From assembly GCA_021813175.1 (NCBI GenBank), contig JAKALJ010000012.1, forward strand, positions 5,395-15,891: 10,497 bases of DNA. Direction: 5' to 3'. Under the pieces are notes generated by a model that saw nothing but the letters and a program-made list of their open reading frames with translations, was not told the origin of the DNA and did no database searches. Both the position numbers and the translations under genes were made by a program. This stretch comes from a bacterium (GTDB taxonomy: Bacteria > Patescibacteriota > Minisyncoccia > Phycocordibacterales > UBA9973). Positions 1 through 6,044 of the stretch are shown here, one piece after another. The first letter of the stretch is position 1. Each line of letters opens with the position of its first letter.

Positions 1-251
1 CCGCCACCACTACCGCGGCCTACCTTGGCGTATCTCCTTACATCTTTTTCCAGATGGGTAATTTTTCCCCGGTGGCCCTGCCGGCCAATATGCTTGTTTT
101 GCCGGTCATTCCGCTTACCATGCTTTTTGGTTTTGCCACTGGATTTGCCGGCCTTTTCTCGCCATATCTTTCCGTGCCTTTCGGGTACTTTTCATATATT
201 CTCCTGCATTACGAGCTTTGGATTATCGGGATACTGGCAAAAATATTTTGA
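1..251 (+). CDS. ComEC/Rec2-type DNA-uptake channel protein, C-terminal end (5' partial)
   Basis: This is the last 82 codons of a gene that begins before the window (reading frame from base 3, TGA at 249-251). The peptide is very hydrophobic, with at least two membrane segments. It contains the block SPYIFFQMGNFSPVALPAN followed by a P-rich helix, which resembles the end of the ComEC competence domain (a short F/S-P-V-x-x-x-AN stretch before the last helices). In the family, ComEC forms the inner-membrane channel that carries single-stranded DNA into the cell. The chain stops after the helix without running into a metallo-beta-lactamase domain, as a full-length ComEC would. That domain is encoded separately at 933-1811, with a superoxide dismutase gene in between on the other strand. 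The family call is by motif resemblance only, since the N-terminal part is not visible. Confidence 0.7.
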   Translation, partial: ATTTAAYLGVSPYIFFQMGNFSPVALPANMLVLPVIPLTMLFGFATGFAGLFSPYLSVPFGYFSYILLHYELWIIGILAKIF

Positions 252-292
252 AATCTGGGGACAGGGCGGGAATATTCTTTGACAAGGCTTCC

Positions 293-886
293 TTACTTTC
301 TGGCGTCGGTAAAGTTTTGCTCGATCACTTCCCAGTTCAGATTTTCAAAAAAAGCGTCAATGTATTTTTTCTTTTCCGAGCTCGGGTAGTCGTAAATATA
401 GGAATGCTCCCACATATCCAGGGCCAGTACCCACTTCGTGCCATTCAATTGTCCCAAGTGCTGTTCGTCTATCCAGTGCATGACCAACTGTCCCGTATTT
501 TGATCCCAGGCGAGCACCGCCCAGCCGATGCCGCGAGTGACAGCCACCGTCTTGAAAGATTCCACGAATTTTTCAAAAGAAACATCTTTCTCTATTTCCT
601 GTTTCAGGGCAGATCCGCCCGGCAGAGATTTGGCTCCGCCGGAAAGAGACTGGAAATAATATTCGTGATTGCGCATGCCGTTAAATTCAAAAGCAAACCG
701 ACGATAAAGTTCTCCGATAAGAAAAGCATTGTCAGCAGAATCAGCCGATAGTTTCCCAAGTTTTTCCCGGATAGAGTTCGCGTTTTTCACATAACCCGCG
801 TAGAGCTTCAAATGTTCTTCAATGTTTTTTTGGGAGATACCTTTAAGTTCGCCGATATTGAATTTTTTTTCTTCAAAATTTTTCAT
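293..886 (-). CDS. Fe/Mn-family superoxide dismutase
   Basis: Predicted cytoplasmic superoxide dismutase (superoxide to peroxide and oxygen), 197 residues, about the usual length. The N-terminal helical hairpin carries H25 (EEHLKLYAGYV) and H74 (RNHEYYFQSL). The C-terminal alpha/beta domain carries GIGWAVLAWD (119-128) and the signature DMWEHSY with D157 and H161. H25, H74, D157 and H161 are the four expected metal ligands, so the enzyme looks catalytically intact. The outer-sphere positions that hint at metal choice (G70, and Q142 or H143) do not allow a safe call between Fe and Mn. There is no signal peptide. The ATG at 884-886 has no clear Shine-Dalgarno sequence; TATAAA elements lie 7 and 18 bases upstream of it. 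The gene is convergent with the comEC fragment (41-base gap) and divergent from the metallo-hydrolase gene. Confidence 0.93.
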   Translation of the reverse strand: MKNFEEKKFNIGELKGISQKNIEEHLKLYAGYVKNANSIREKLGKLSADSADNAFLIGELYRRFAFEFNGMRNHEYYFQSLSGGAKSLPGGSALKQEIEKDVSFEKFVESFKTVAVTRGIGWAVLAWDQNTGQLVMHWIDEQHLGQLNGTKWVLALDMWEHSYIYDYPSSEKKKYIDAFFENLNWEVIEQNFTDARK

Positions 887-910
887 ATTTTTCTTTATAT
901 TTTATTTATA

Positions 911-925
911 AGCATATGCTAGGTT
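911..925 (+). promoter_or_regulatory. Extended -10 promoter for the metallo-hydrolase gene, within a palindrome
   Basis: TATGCTAGGTT (915-925) reads as TGC plus the hexamer TAGGTT, 7 bases before the ATG at 933. Its first part lies in the perfect palindrome AGCATATGCT (911-920), so the minus strand also carries TATGCT pointing towards the superoxide dismutase gene. No convincing -35 box is visible. The hexamer is a weak match on its own; support comes from the same arrangement in front of glyA, ileS and the last gene. Confidence 0.45.
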
Positions 926-932
926 GGGATAA

Positions 933-1811
933 ATGAAATACCCAACGGTCACATCTAGAGGATTATATCACATCGTTCTTGCGGCTGGGCTGTGTCTCCT
1001 GTCGGTATATCTATTTTCATTGGATTGGCGTGATTCGCATCGCGGGCTTACCCTTGCCATGCTTAACATAGGCCAAGGGGACGCTTTTTTTATAGAGTCG
1101 CCGACCGGCACCCAAGTGCTCTTGGACGCCGGACCCCCGCGCAGGATCCTGGGCCAGATGGCTAAAGTAATGCCCGCTTTTGACCGCACCCTTGATGCTG
1201 TTATTATCACCCATCCTGACGCCGATCATATTTCGGGCTTCATGGATATTCTGGCCAATTACAAAGTCGGGCAGATTTTTGACCCCGGTGTTGCCGACGA
1301 TACTGAACTGTACCAGAGCATAAAAAAAGAAGCGGAAAATAAAAAAATTCCGACCATTCTCGCCCGCCGGGGCATGCGCTTGGAGCTGGGCGGCGGGGCG
1401 ATAATAGATATTCTTTTTCCGGATAGAGATGTGCGGGATTGGGAGACCAACGCCGGCTGTATTGTGGCCCGTCTCCTTTACGGTGACACTTCCGTTTTGC
1501 TTACCGGCGACGCGCCAATAGATACCGAAAGAATTATTCTGTCCGAAACCCCTCCCGTCTTTCTTCAAAGCACAGTCTTGAAGGTCGGACATCACGGCTC
1601 AAAAAATTCCAGTTCGGCGGAATTCGTAAACGCCGTTTCTCCGAAATACGCCATGATTTCGGTTGGCAAAGACAATAAATACGGCCATCCCGCCCAAAGA
1701 GTCCTGGATGTTTTAGCCGAAGCCGGAGCGAAAATATTCCGTACCGATTTTCTCGGCACCGTAATTATGAAATCAAACGGCAGGGTGCTAGAATGGTCTT
1801 ATGAAAGATAA
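933..1811 (+). CDS. Membrane-anchored metallo-beta-lactamase-fold hydrolase, ComEC C-terminal-domain type
   Basis: 292 residues. One N-terminal membrane helix (about residues 10-30) is followed by a metallo-beta-lactamase fold of the ComEC subfamily: LNIGQGDAFFIESPTG (44-59, the ComEC-type VGQGDA block), LLDAG, ITHPDADHISG (metal site H94, D96, D98, H99), LLTGDAP (D193), KVGHHGS (H220, H221) and GHP (H252). In full-length ComEC this domain is fused after the membrane core and is thought to degrade the non-transported DNA strand. Here it stands alone with its own anchor, and the membrane part ends at base 251. The residues needed to bind two metal ions are present, so it is probably active. 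The 3' end overlaps glyA by 11 bases. An independent phosphodiesterase role cannot be excluded. Confidence 0.88.
   Translation: MKYPTVTSRGLYHIVLAAGLCLLSVYLFSLDWRDSHRGLTLAMLNIGQGDAFFIESPTGTQVLLDAGPPRRILGQMAKVMPAFDRTLDAVIITHPDADHISGFMDILANYKVGQIFDPGVADDTELYQSIKKEAENKKIPTILARRGMRLELGGGAIIDILFPDRDVRDWETNAGCIVARLLYGDTSVLLTGDAPIDTERIILSETPPVFLQSTVLKVGHHGSKNSSSAEFVNAVSPKYAMISVGKDNKYGHPAQRVLDVLAEAGAKIFRTDFLGTVIMKSNGRVLEWSYER
1784..1794 (+). promoter_or_regulatory. Extended -10 promoter for glyA
   Basis: GGTGCTAGAAT reads as TGC plus TAGAAT (1789-1794) and ends 6 bases before the glyA ATG at 1801. It lies inside the end of the upstream coding sequence. A start site at the usual distance would fall on or next to the ATG, giving a leaderless message. 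No -35 box or Shine-Dalgarno sequence is evident. Confidence 0.5.
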
Positions 1812-2988
1812 GCAGATCGAAAAACTTATAAAGGCCGAAGAACAAAGGCAGAAAAAAGTGATAAATCTTATCCCTTCGGAAAATTATGTTTCCAAAGATG
1901 TACTTCTGGCCATTGGCTCCATTTTTGATAATAAATACGCCGAAGGATATCCGCGCGCCCGATATTATGGAGGTCAAACCAATACGGACAAGCTGGAAGA
2001 ATTGTGCCAAGAGCGCGCCTTGAAGCTTTTCAAACTGCCGAAAGGTCCACCTGGCGGATGGGCGGTAAATGTCCAGCCGCTTTCCGGTTCTCCGGCAAAC
2101 CTCGCCGTGTACGTGGCTCTTGCGCCGGTCGGAAGTAAGATTATGGGCCTGCCTCTTTCCTCCGGCGGACACTTGACGCATGGACAAAAGGTTTCTTTTA
2201 CCGGAAAAGTTTGGACCCAGGTGCCGATAGTTTTGGATCCGAAAACCGAACTGGTGGATTATAAAAAAATGAAGGAAGATGCCGCGCGCGAAAAACCTGC
2301 CGTCATAGTCGTCGGTTTTACCGCATATCCGCGCGTAGTAGATTTCAGAAAATGTCGGGAAGCCGCCGACGCTTGCGGAGCGTATTTAATGGTAGATATG
2401 TCGCACTTTGCGGGTCTGGTGGCTGGCGGAGCGTATCCCTCCCCTTTTGAATACGCGGATGTGGTAACCAGCACTACTCACAAAACCCTGCGGGGCCCTC
2501 GAGGGGCTCTCATTTTTTCCAAAAGAGACGAGCGGGGGATAGACAAAAAAATAGACAGGGCCATTTTCCCTGGGTTGCAAGGCGGTCCGCATATGGGGCA
2601 GATCGCGGGTATAGCGGTGGCTCTCAAGGAAGACGCTTCTCCCGCTTTCAAAAAATATGCCAAACAAGTGGTGAAAAATGCCAGAGCTCTTGCGGCGGAA
2701 CTCGCGAAGCTCGGCTGGCGAATCATTTCCGGCGGGACCGATTCCCATCTCGTCCTCATGGATACCTGGATGGGCGGCAAAGGCATATCCGGCAAAGAGG
2801 CCGAAGCCTTGCTTGAAAAGAACGGTATCATTTGCAACAAGAACACTATTCCGGGCGAGACCCGCTCGCCTTTTGATCCTTCCGGCATCCGTCTGGGCAC
2901 TCCAGCCGAAACCACCCGGGGCCGGAAAGAAAAAGACTTCATCAGCATCGCTCGGAGGATTGATAAAATATTAAGAGGAAAGAAATAA
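1801..2988 (+). CDS. glyA: Serine hydroxymethyltransferase
   Basis: PLP enzyme that interconverts serine plus tetrahydrofolate with glycine plus 5,10-methylene-tetrahydrofolate, the one-carbon donor for thymidylate synthesis. 395 residues, slightly shorter than the roughly 417 of E. coli. Visible landmarks: NLIPSENYVS near the N-terminus, NKYAEGYPRARYYGG, VQPLSGSPAN (cofactor phosphate region), GGHLTHG, VDMSHFAGLVAGG, the PLP-lysine motif TSTTHKTLRGPRGA with K228, FPGLQGGPH, and SGIRLGTPA near the C-terminus. The bacterial VQPHSGSQAN is VQPLSGSPAN here; the SGSPAN form is also seen in eukaryotic enzymes. The start is fixed by family alignment, by the 11-base overlap with the upstream gene, and by the extended -10 just before it. 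It is followed after 20 bases by thymidylate kinase and then dUTPase, in keeping with thymidylate supply. Confidence 0.97.
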   Translation: MKDKQIEKLIKAEEQRQKKVINLIPSENYVSKDVLLAIGSIFDNKYAEGYPRARYYGGQTNTDKLEELCQERALKLFKLPKGPPGGWAVNVQPLSGSPANLAVYVALAPVGSKIMGLPLSSGGHLTHGQKVSFTGKVWTQVPIVLDPKTELVDYKKMKEDAAREKPAVIVVGFTAYPRVVDFRKCREAADACGAYLMVDMSHFAGLVAGGAYPSPFEYADVVTSTTHKTLRGPRGALIFSKRDERGIDKKIDRAIFPGLQGGPHMGQIAGIAVALKEDASPAFKKYAKQVVKNARALAAELAKLGWRIISGGTDSHLVLMDTWMGGKGISGKEAEALLEKNGIICNKNTIPGETRSPFDPSGIRLGTPAETTRGRKEKDFISIARRIDKILRGKK

Positions 2989-3008
2989 AAAACAGAAAAA
3001 TTATCCTT

Positions 3009-3707
3009 ATGGTGAATACTAACAAACGGGGAAAACTGATCGTGATTGACGGCACGGACGGGAGCGGAAAAGCGACCCAAGTAAAGCTCTTGGCCAAACG
3101 TTTGCGAAAGGAAGGGAAGAAAGTATCAGTGCTGGATTTTCCGGAATACTACAAGAATTTCTTCGGCAAATTTATCGGGCACTGTCTTTCTGAACAGTAT
3201 TACAACTGGACCAACATCCATCCGAAGATCGCTTCCATCGCCTATGCCGCGGACCGCTGGGAGTCTTCGAAAAAAATCAGGCAGTGGCTTTCAAAAGGTT
3301 ACATCGTGCTTGCAAACAGATATGTGAGCGCCAATCAGATTCATCAGGGAGGAAAGATAAAAAACGCGGCCAAGCGGGCGGCTTTCATAAAATGGCTGGA
3401 CAAAATGGAGTACGAGGTTTTTAGGATTCCAAAACCCGACAAGGTCTTTTATCTATCCGTGCCTATGCCTGTCATTCTCCGGCTGATCAAGGAGCGGGAC
3501 GGCAAAGGCGCCCGAGCATACATGGGCAAGAAGAAGGATATAGTGGAGGGAGACGTAAACTATTTAAGCAATTCCTATAGAACCGCCGAATGGCTGGTCA
3601 AGCGGGAAAAGAACTGGGAAAAGATAGAGTGCGCCAAGAATGGAATGTTGGAAACGCCGGAGAACATACATGAAAGGATTTGTGCCAGAATAAGGAAGAT
3701 CATTTAG
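3009..3707 (+). CDS. tmk: Thymidylate kinase family protein (dTMP kinase)
   Basis: Predicted to phosphorylate dTMP to dTDP with ATP. 232 residues in a P-loop nucleoside-monophosphate-kinase fold: Walker A GTDGSGKATQ (15-24, K21), LDFPEY (42-47) in the substrate region, AADRWESS (80-87), the strand and motif VLANRYVSANQIHQGG (100-115), and a lysine/arginine-rich LID segment from about 157 to 190 (RLIKERDGKG then DIVEGDVNYL). The family's usual DR[YH] motif is NRY here (N103), while the following arginine is kept. The ATG at 3009 has no clear Shine-Dalgarno sequence and GTG at 3012 is a possible alternative. TGATAAAAT at 2961-2969, in the end of glyA, could be a promoter with a 40-base leader. 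Context with glyA and dut supports the thymidylate assignment over another nucleotide kinase. Confidence 0.88.
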   Translation: MVNTNKRGKLIVIDGTDGSGKATQVKLLAKRLRKEGKKVSVLDFPEYYKNFFGKFIGHCLSEQYYNWTNIHPKIASIAYAADRWESSKKIRQWLSKGYIVLANRYVSANQIHQGGKIKNAAKRAAFIKWLDKMEYEVFRIPKPDKVFYLSVPMPVILRLIKERDGKGARAYMGKKKDIVEGDVNYLSNSYRTAEWLVKREKNWEKIECAKNGMLETPENIHERICARIRKII

Positions 3708-3709
3708 TC

Positions 3710-3931
3710 ATGGAATCTGGTAAAATAAAACTGGGTAAATATAGGCACTTCAAGGGAAAAGAATATAAAGTGATCGGTACGGGCAAGCACAGCGAAACAC
3801 TGGAGGATATGGTAATCTATCGCGCGCTTTATGGAGACAAAGAGATATGGGTCCGGCCGCTCAGGATATTTACCGAAGAAGTTGAGGTGGACGGAAAGAA
3901 AGTGCCGAGGTTTGAATATATAGGTGGATAA
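3710..3931 (+). CDS. DUF1653 domain protein of unknown function
   Basis: Small soluble protein of 73 residues, almost entirely one DUF1653 domain: LGKYRHFKGKEYKVIG, then KHSETLEDMVIYRALYG, then WVRPLRIFTEEVEVDGKKVPRFEYI. These are the conserved blocks of the family, whose biochemical role is not known to me. I chose the ATG at 3710, 2 bases after the tmk stop, with AGGAAG at 3693-3698 as a ribosome binding site. A TTG at 3680 would add ten residues (CQNKEDHLV...) unlike the family and overlapping tmk, so it is unlikely. The gene lies between thymidylate kinase and dUTPase in an apparent operon. That context is suggestive of nucleotide metabolism but proves nothing. Confidence 0.85.
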   Translation: MESGKIKLGKYRHFKGKEYKVIGTGKHSETLEDMVIYRALYGDKEIWVRPLRIFTEEVEVDGKKVPRFEYIGG

Positions 3932-3940
3932 TTTTAATAA

Positions 3941-4363
3941 ATGAAGATCAAAGTTAAAAAACTAAAGGAGGAGGCGAAATTGCCGAAGTATCACCACCCG
4001 GGCGATGTGGGAATGGATTTATTTTCCATGGAAGAGGCAATGATACCACCGGGCGGGCACTATTGCTTTTGGCATGGATTTGCTCTGGAATTTCCGGCCG
4101 GATACGCCGCCATCATAAAAGACAAGTCCAGCATTTCCAAAGCAGGCCTGCATACCATGGGCGGGGTGTTTGATGCCGGTTTCCGCGGGGAATACAATAC
4201 TCATCTGGTAAATCTTTCAGATAAGCCATATACGGTGGAAAAAGGCGACAAGGTTTCCCAGCTTTTGATTGTGCCGGTGGAAATTGTAGAATTAGAGGAA
4301 GCCGAGGAACTTTCCGAATCTTCCCGTGGAACGGGATCTTTTGGAAGCACTGGCAGGAAATGA
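3941..4363 (+). CDS. dut: dUTP diphosphatase (trimeric dUTPase)
   Basis: Hydrolyses dUTP to dUMP and pyrophosphate, keeping uracil out of DNA and feeding thymidylate synthesis. 140 residues, normal for the homotrimeric family. The five motifs appear in order: GDVGMDL (21-27), KDKSSIS (60-66), GGVFDAGFRGE (74-84, catalytic D78), KGDKVSQLLIVP (101-112) and RGTGSFGSTG (129-138, the mobile C-terminal arm that closes on the phosphates). Motif 2 has K-S-S in place of the usual R-S-G/S. In motif 3 the usual tyrosine that stacks on the deoxyribose is F81. AGGTGG (3922-3927) lies 13 bases before the ATG, rather far for a ribosome binding site. The TGA stop overlaps the argS ATG (ATGA), implying translational coupling. 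Confidence 0.95.
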   Translation: MKIKVKKLKEEAKLPKYHHPGDVGMDLFSMEEAMIPPGGHYCFWHGFALEFPAGYAAIIKDKSSISKAGLHTMGGVFDAGFRGEYNTHLVNLSDKPYTVEKGDKVSQLLIVPVEIVELEEAEELSESSRGTGSFGSTGRK

Positions 4364-6012
4364 TGAAAGAAAAAATAAAAAAACTTTTAGACGAGGCGCT
4401 GTCAGGGCCGGCGGATTTTACCGTGGAGCATCCGGCTGATCCCAAAAATGGAGATTACTATACGAACGCCGCCTTGGTGTTATCAAAGAAAACAAAAGAA
4501 AACCCGAGAGAGCTGGCGGAAAAAATAATTTCAAAAATAAAAAAGATGCCGGAGATTGAAAAAGCGGAAATGGCCGGAGCGGGTTTCATTAATTTCTATC
4601 TTTCCCGTAAATTCTTTGCGGACAGCATCGCGGAAATCTTGGAAAAGAAAGAAAATTTCGGCAAAAACAAAAATCTGTCCGGGCAAAAGGTAATGGTGGA
4701 ATACACCGACCCGAACCCGTTCAAGGAATTCCATATCGGCCACTTAATGAGCAATACTATCGGCGAATCGATTTCCCGGATGGTGGAAGCGTGCGGAGCG
4801 GAAGTGAAGCGCGCTTGCTACCAGGGCGATGTGGGCATGCACGCGGCCAAAGCAATCTATGGATACCTGAAACAGAAAGATTGGCGTATTGCTTATGCAT
4901 ACGGTTCCCAAATGTATGAGAGCGACGACAAAGTGAAGGAGGAAGTACTCGAGATAAACAAAAAGCTGTATGAGCGTTCGGACGACGAGCTGAATAAAAT
5001 TTACGATGAAGGAAAAAGAGCGTCGCTGGAAAAATTTGAGGAAATATACAAGAAGCTCGGCACCGCTTTCAATTATTATTTTTTTGAGAGCGAAACTGCC
5101 AAGCTCGGGAAGGAAATAGTGGAAGAAAATCTCGGCAATGTATTTGAAAAAGGAGAAAAGGGAGCAACAGTTTTTCACGCGGAGAAATTCAATCCGAAAT
5201 TGCACACCAGGGTGTTCATCAACTCCGAAGACCTGCCCACTTATGAAGCCAAAGAGCTGGGCCTGGCCAAGCTGAAATACGCCAAATTTCCCTACGACCG
5301 GTCCATCGTGATCACCGGGAACGAAGTGGACCAATATTTCCAGGTGCTTTTGGAAGCGATGAAGCGCGTGTTTCCGGAATTGGCTCAAAAGACCAGGCAT
5401 ATTTCGCACGGCATGTTGCGCTTGCCTTCCGGCAAGATGTCTTCACGCACTGGCGATGTAATCACCGCCGAATCCTTGCTCGCGATAATCTCCGAAAAAG
5501 TTACGAAGAAAGTGAAAGAAACCAACCGCGGGGGAATGACAGAAGAATTTATCACTCAGGTGGCGGTAGCCGCTCTTAAATATTCCATCCTGAAGCAGTC
5601 TATCGGGTCGGACATCATTTATGATTTTGAAAAATCAATTTCCTTTGAAGGGGATTCGGGTCCCTACCTGCAATACTCTTACGCCAGAGCCAGATCGGTG
5701 GCGGAAAAAGCGGAGAAGGAAGGAGTGCTGATGAATTTAGAAAATATTCCGGAAAATATCTCCGAACCGGAAAAACTTTTGTATATATTCCCGGAAATCG
5801 TAGAGAGGTCAACCCGGGAATTTGAGCCGCACCACGTTGCCACTTATCTGATAGACTTGGCTCGCGCCTTTAATGCATACTATAGCAACACCAAGATCGT
5901 AGGCAAAGAAGATCCGCGTTCGCCTTTCAAAGTAGCCCTTACCGAAGCGTTTTCCATCGTGATTAAAAACGGCCTGCGCCTGCTCGGCATCCGGGCGCCG
6001 GAAAAGATGTAA
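4360..6012 (+). CDS. argS: Arginine--tRNA ligase
   Basis: Charges tRNA-Arg. 550 residues, close to the usual length of class I ArgRS. An Arg-tRNA synthetase N-terminal domain (about 1-90, with GAGFINFYL) precedes the Rossmann catalytic domain, which has DPNPFKEFHIGHLMSN (HIGH at 125-128), the block YQGDVGMHAAKAI, ITGNEVDQYFQ, and the KMSKS counterpart SGKMSSRTGDVI (K359-S362). The DALR anticodon-binding domain occupies the C-terminal part (SGPYLQYSYARARS onwards) and ends in RLLGIRAPEKM, a typical family end, so the gene is complete. ATG codons at 4360 and 4363 are adjacent: the first overlaps the dut stop, while the second has slightly better spacing from AGGA just upstream. No unusual insertions were seen, in contrast to IleRS next door. 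Confidence 0.97.
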   Translation: MMKEKIKKLLDEALSGPADFTVEHPADPKNGDYYTNAALVLSKKTKENPRELAEKIISKIKKMPEIEKAEMAGAGFINFYLSRKFFADSIAEILEKKENFGKNKNLSGQKVMVEYTDPNPFKEFHIGHLMSNTIGESISRMVEACGAEVKRACYQGDVGMHAAKAIYGYLKQKDWRIAYAYGSQMYESDDKVKEEVLEINKKLYERSDDELNKIYDEGKRASLEKFEEIYKKLGTAFNYYFFESETAKLGKEIVEENLGNVFEKGEKGATVFHAEKFNPKLHTRVFINSEDLPTYEAKELGLAKLKYAKFPYDRSIVITGNEVDQYFQVLLEAMKRVFPELAQKTRHISHGMLRLPSGKMSSRTGDVITAESLLAIISEKVTKKVKETNRGGMTEEFITQVAVAALKYSILKQSIGSDIIYDFEKSISFEGDSGPYLQYSYARARSVAEKAEKEGVLMNLENIPENISEPEKLLYIFPEIVERSTREFEPHHVATYLIDLARAFNAYYSNTKIVGKEDPRSPFKVALTEAFSIVIKNGLRLLGIRAPEKM

Positions 6013-6024
6013 AAATAAGGCTTT

Positions 6025-6035
6025 TATGCTAAAAT
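6025..6035 (+). promoter_or_regulatory. Extended -10 promoter for ileS
   Basis: TATGCTAAAAT in the 32-base argS-ileS gap reads as TGC plus TAAAAT (6030-6035), 9 bases before the ATG at 6045. This is the best match of its kind in the window. A normal start site would leave a leader of only about 3 bases. No -35 box or Shine-Dalgarno sequence is visible. Confidence 0.6.
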
Positions 6036-6044
6036 CATCTTATC

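Noticed and set aside
252..292. Terminator between the convergent comEC fragment and superoxide dismutase gene
   Set aside because: I looked for a stem with a T-run on either strand and found none.
218..751. Long open frame on the plus strand opposite the superoxide dismutase gene
   Set aside because: It is the antisense shadow of a well-supported enzyme gene and has no recognisable protein features.
1142..1151. Palindrome CAGGATCCTG in the metallo-hydrolase gene
   Set aside because: Too short and isolated to distinguish from chance.
1017..1595. 192-codon minus-strand open frame opposite the metallo-hydrolase gene
   Set aside because: It overlaps a gene with all metal-binding motifs, and its peptide shows no family resemblance.
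3680..3709. TTG start for the DUF1653 gene
   Set aside because: The extra ten residues overlap tmk and do not resemble the family; the ATG at 3710 has a ribosome binding site.
4744..5409. 221-codon minus-strand open frame opposite argS
   Set aside because: It is the shadow of a conserved synthetase, an effect of codon bias in the real frame.
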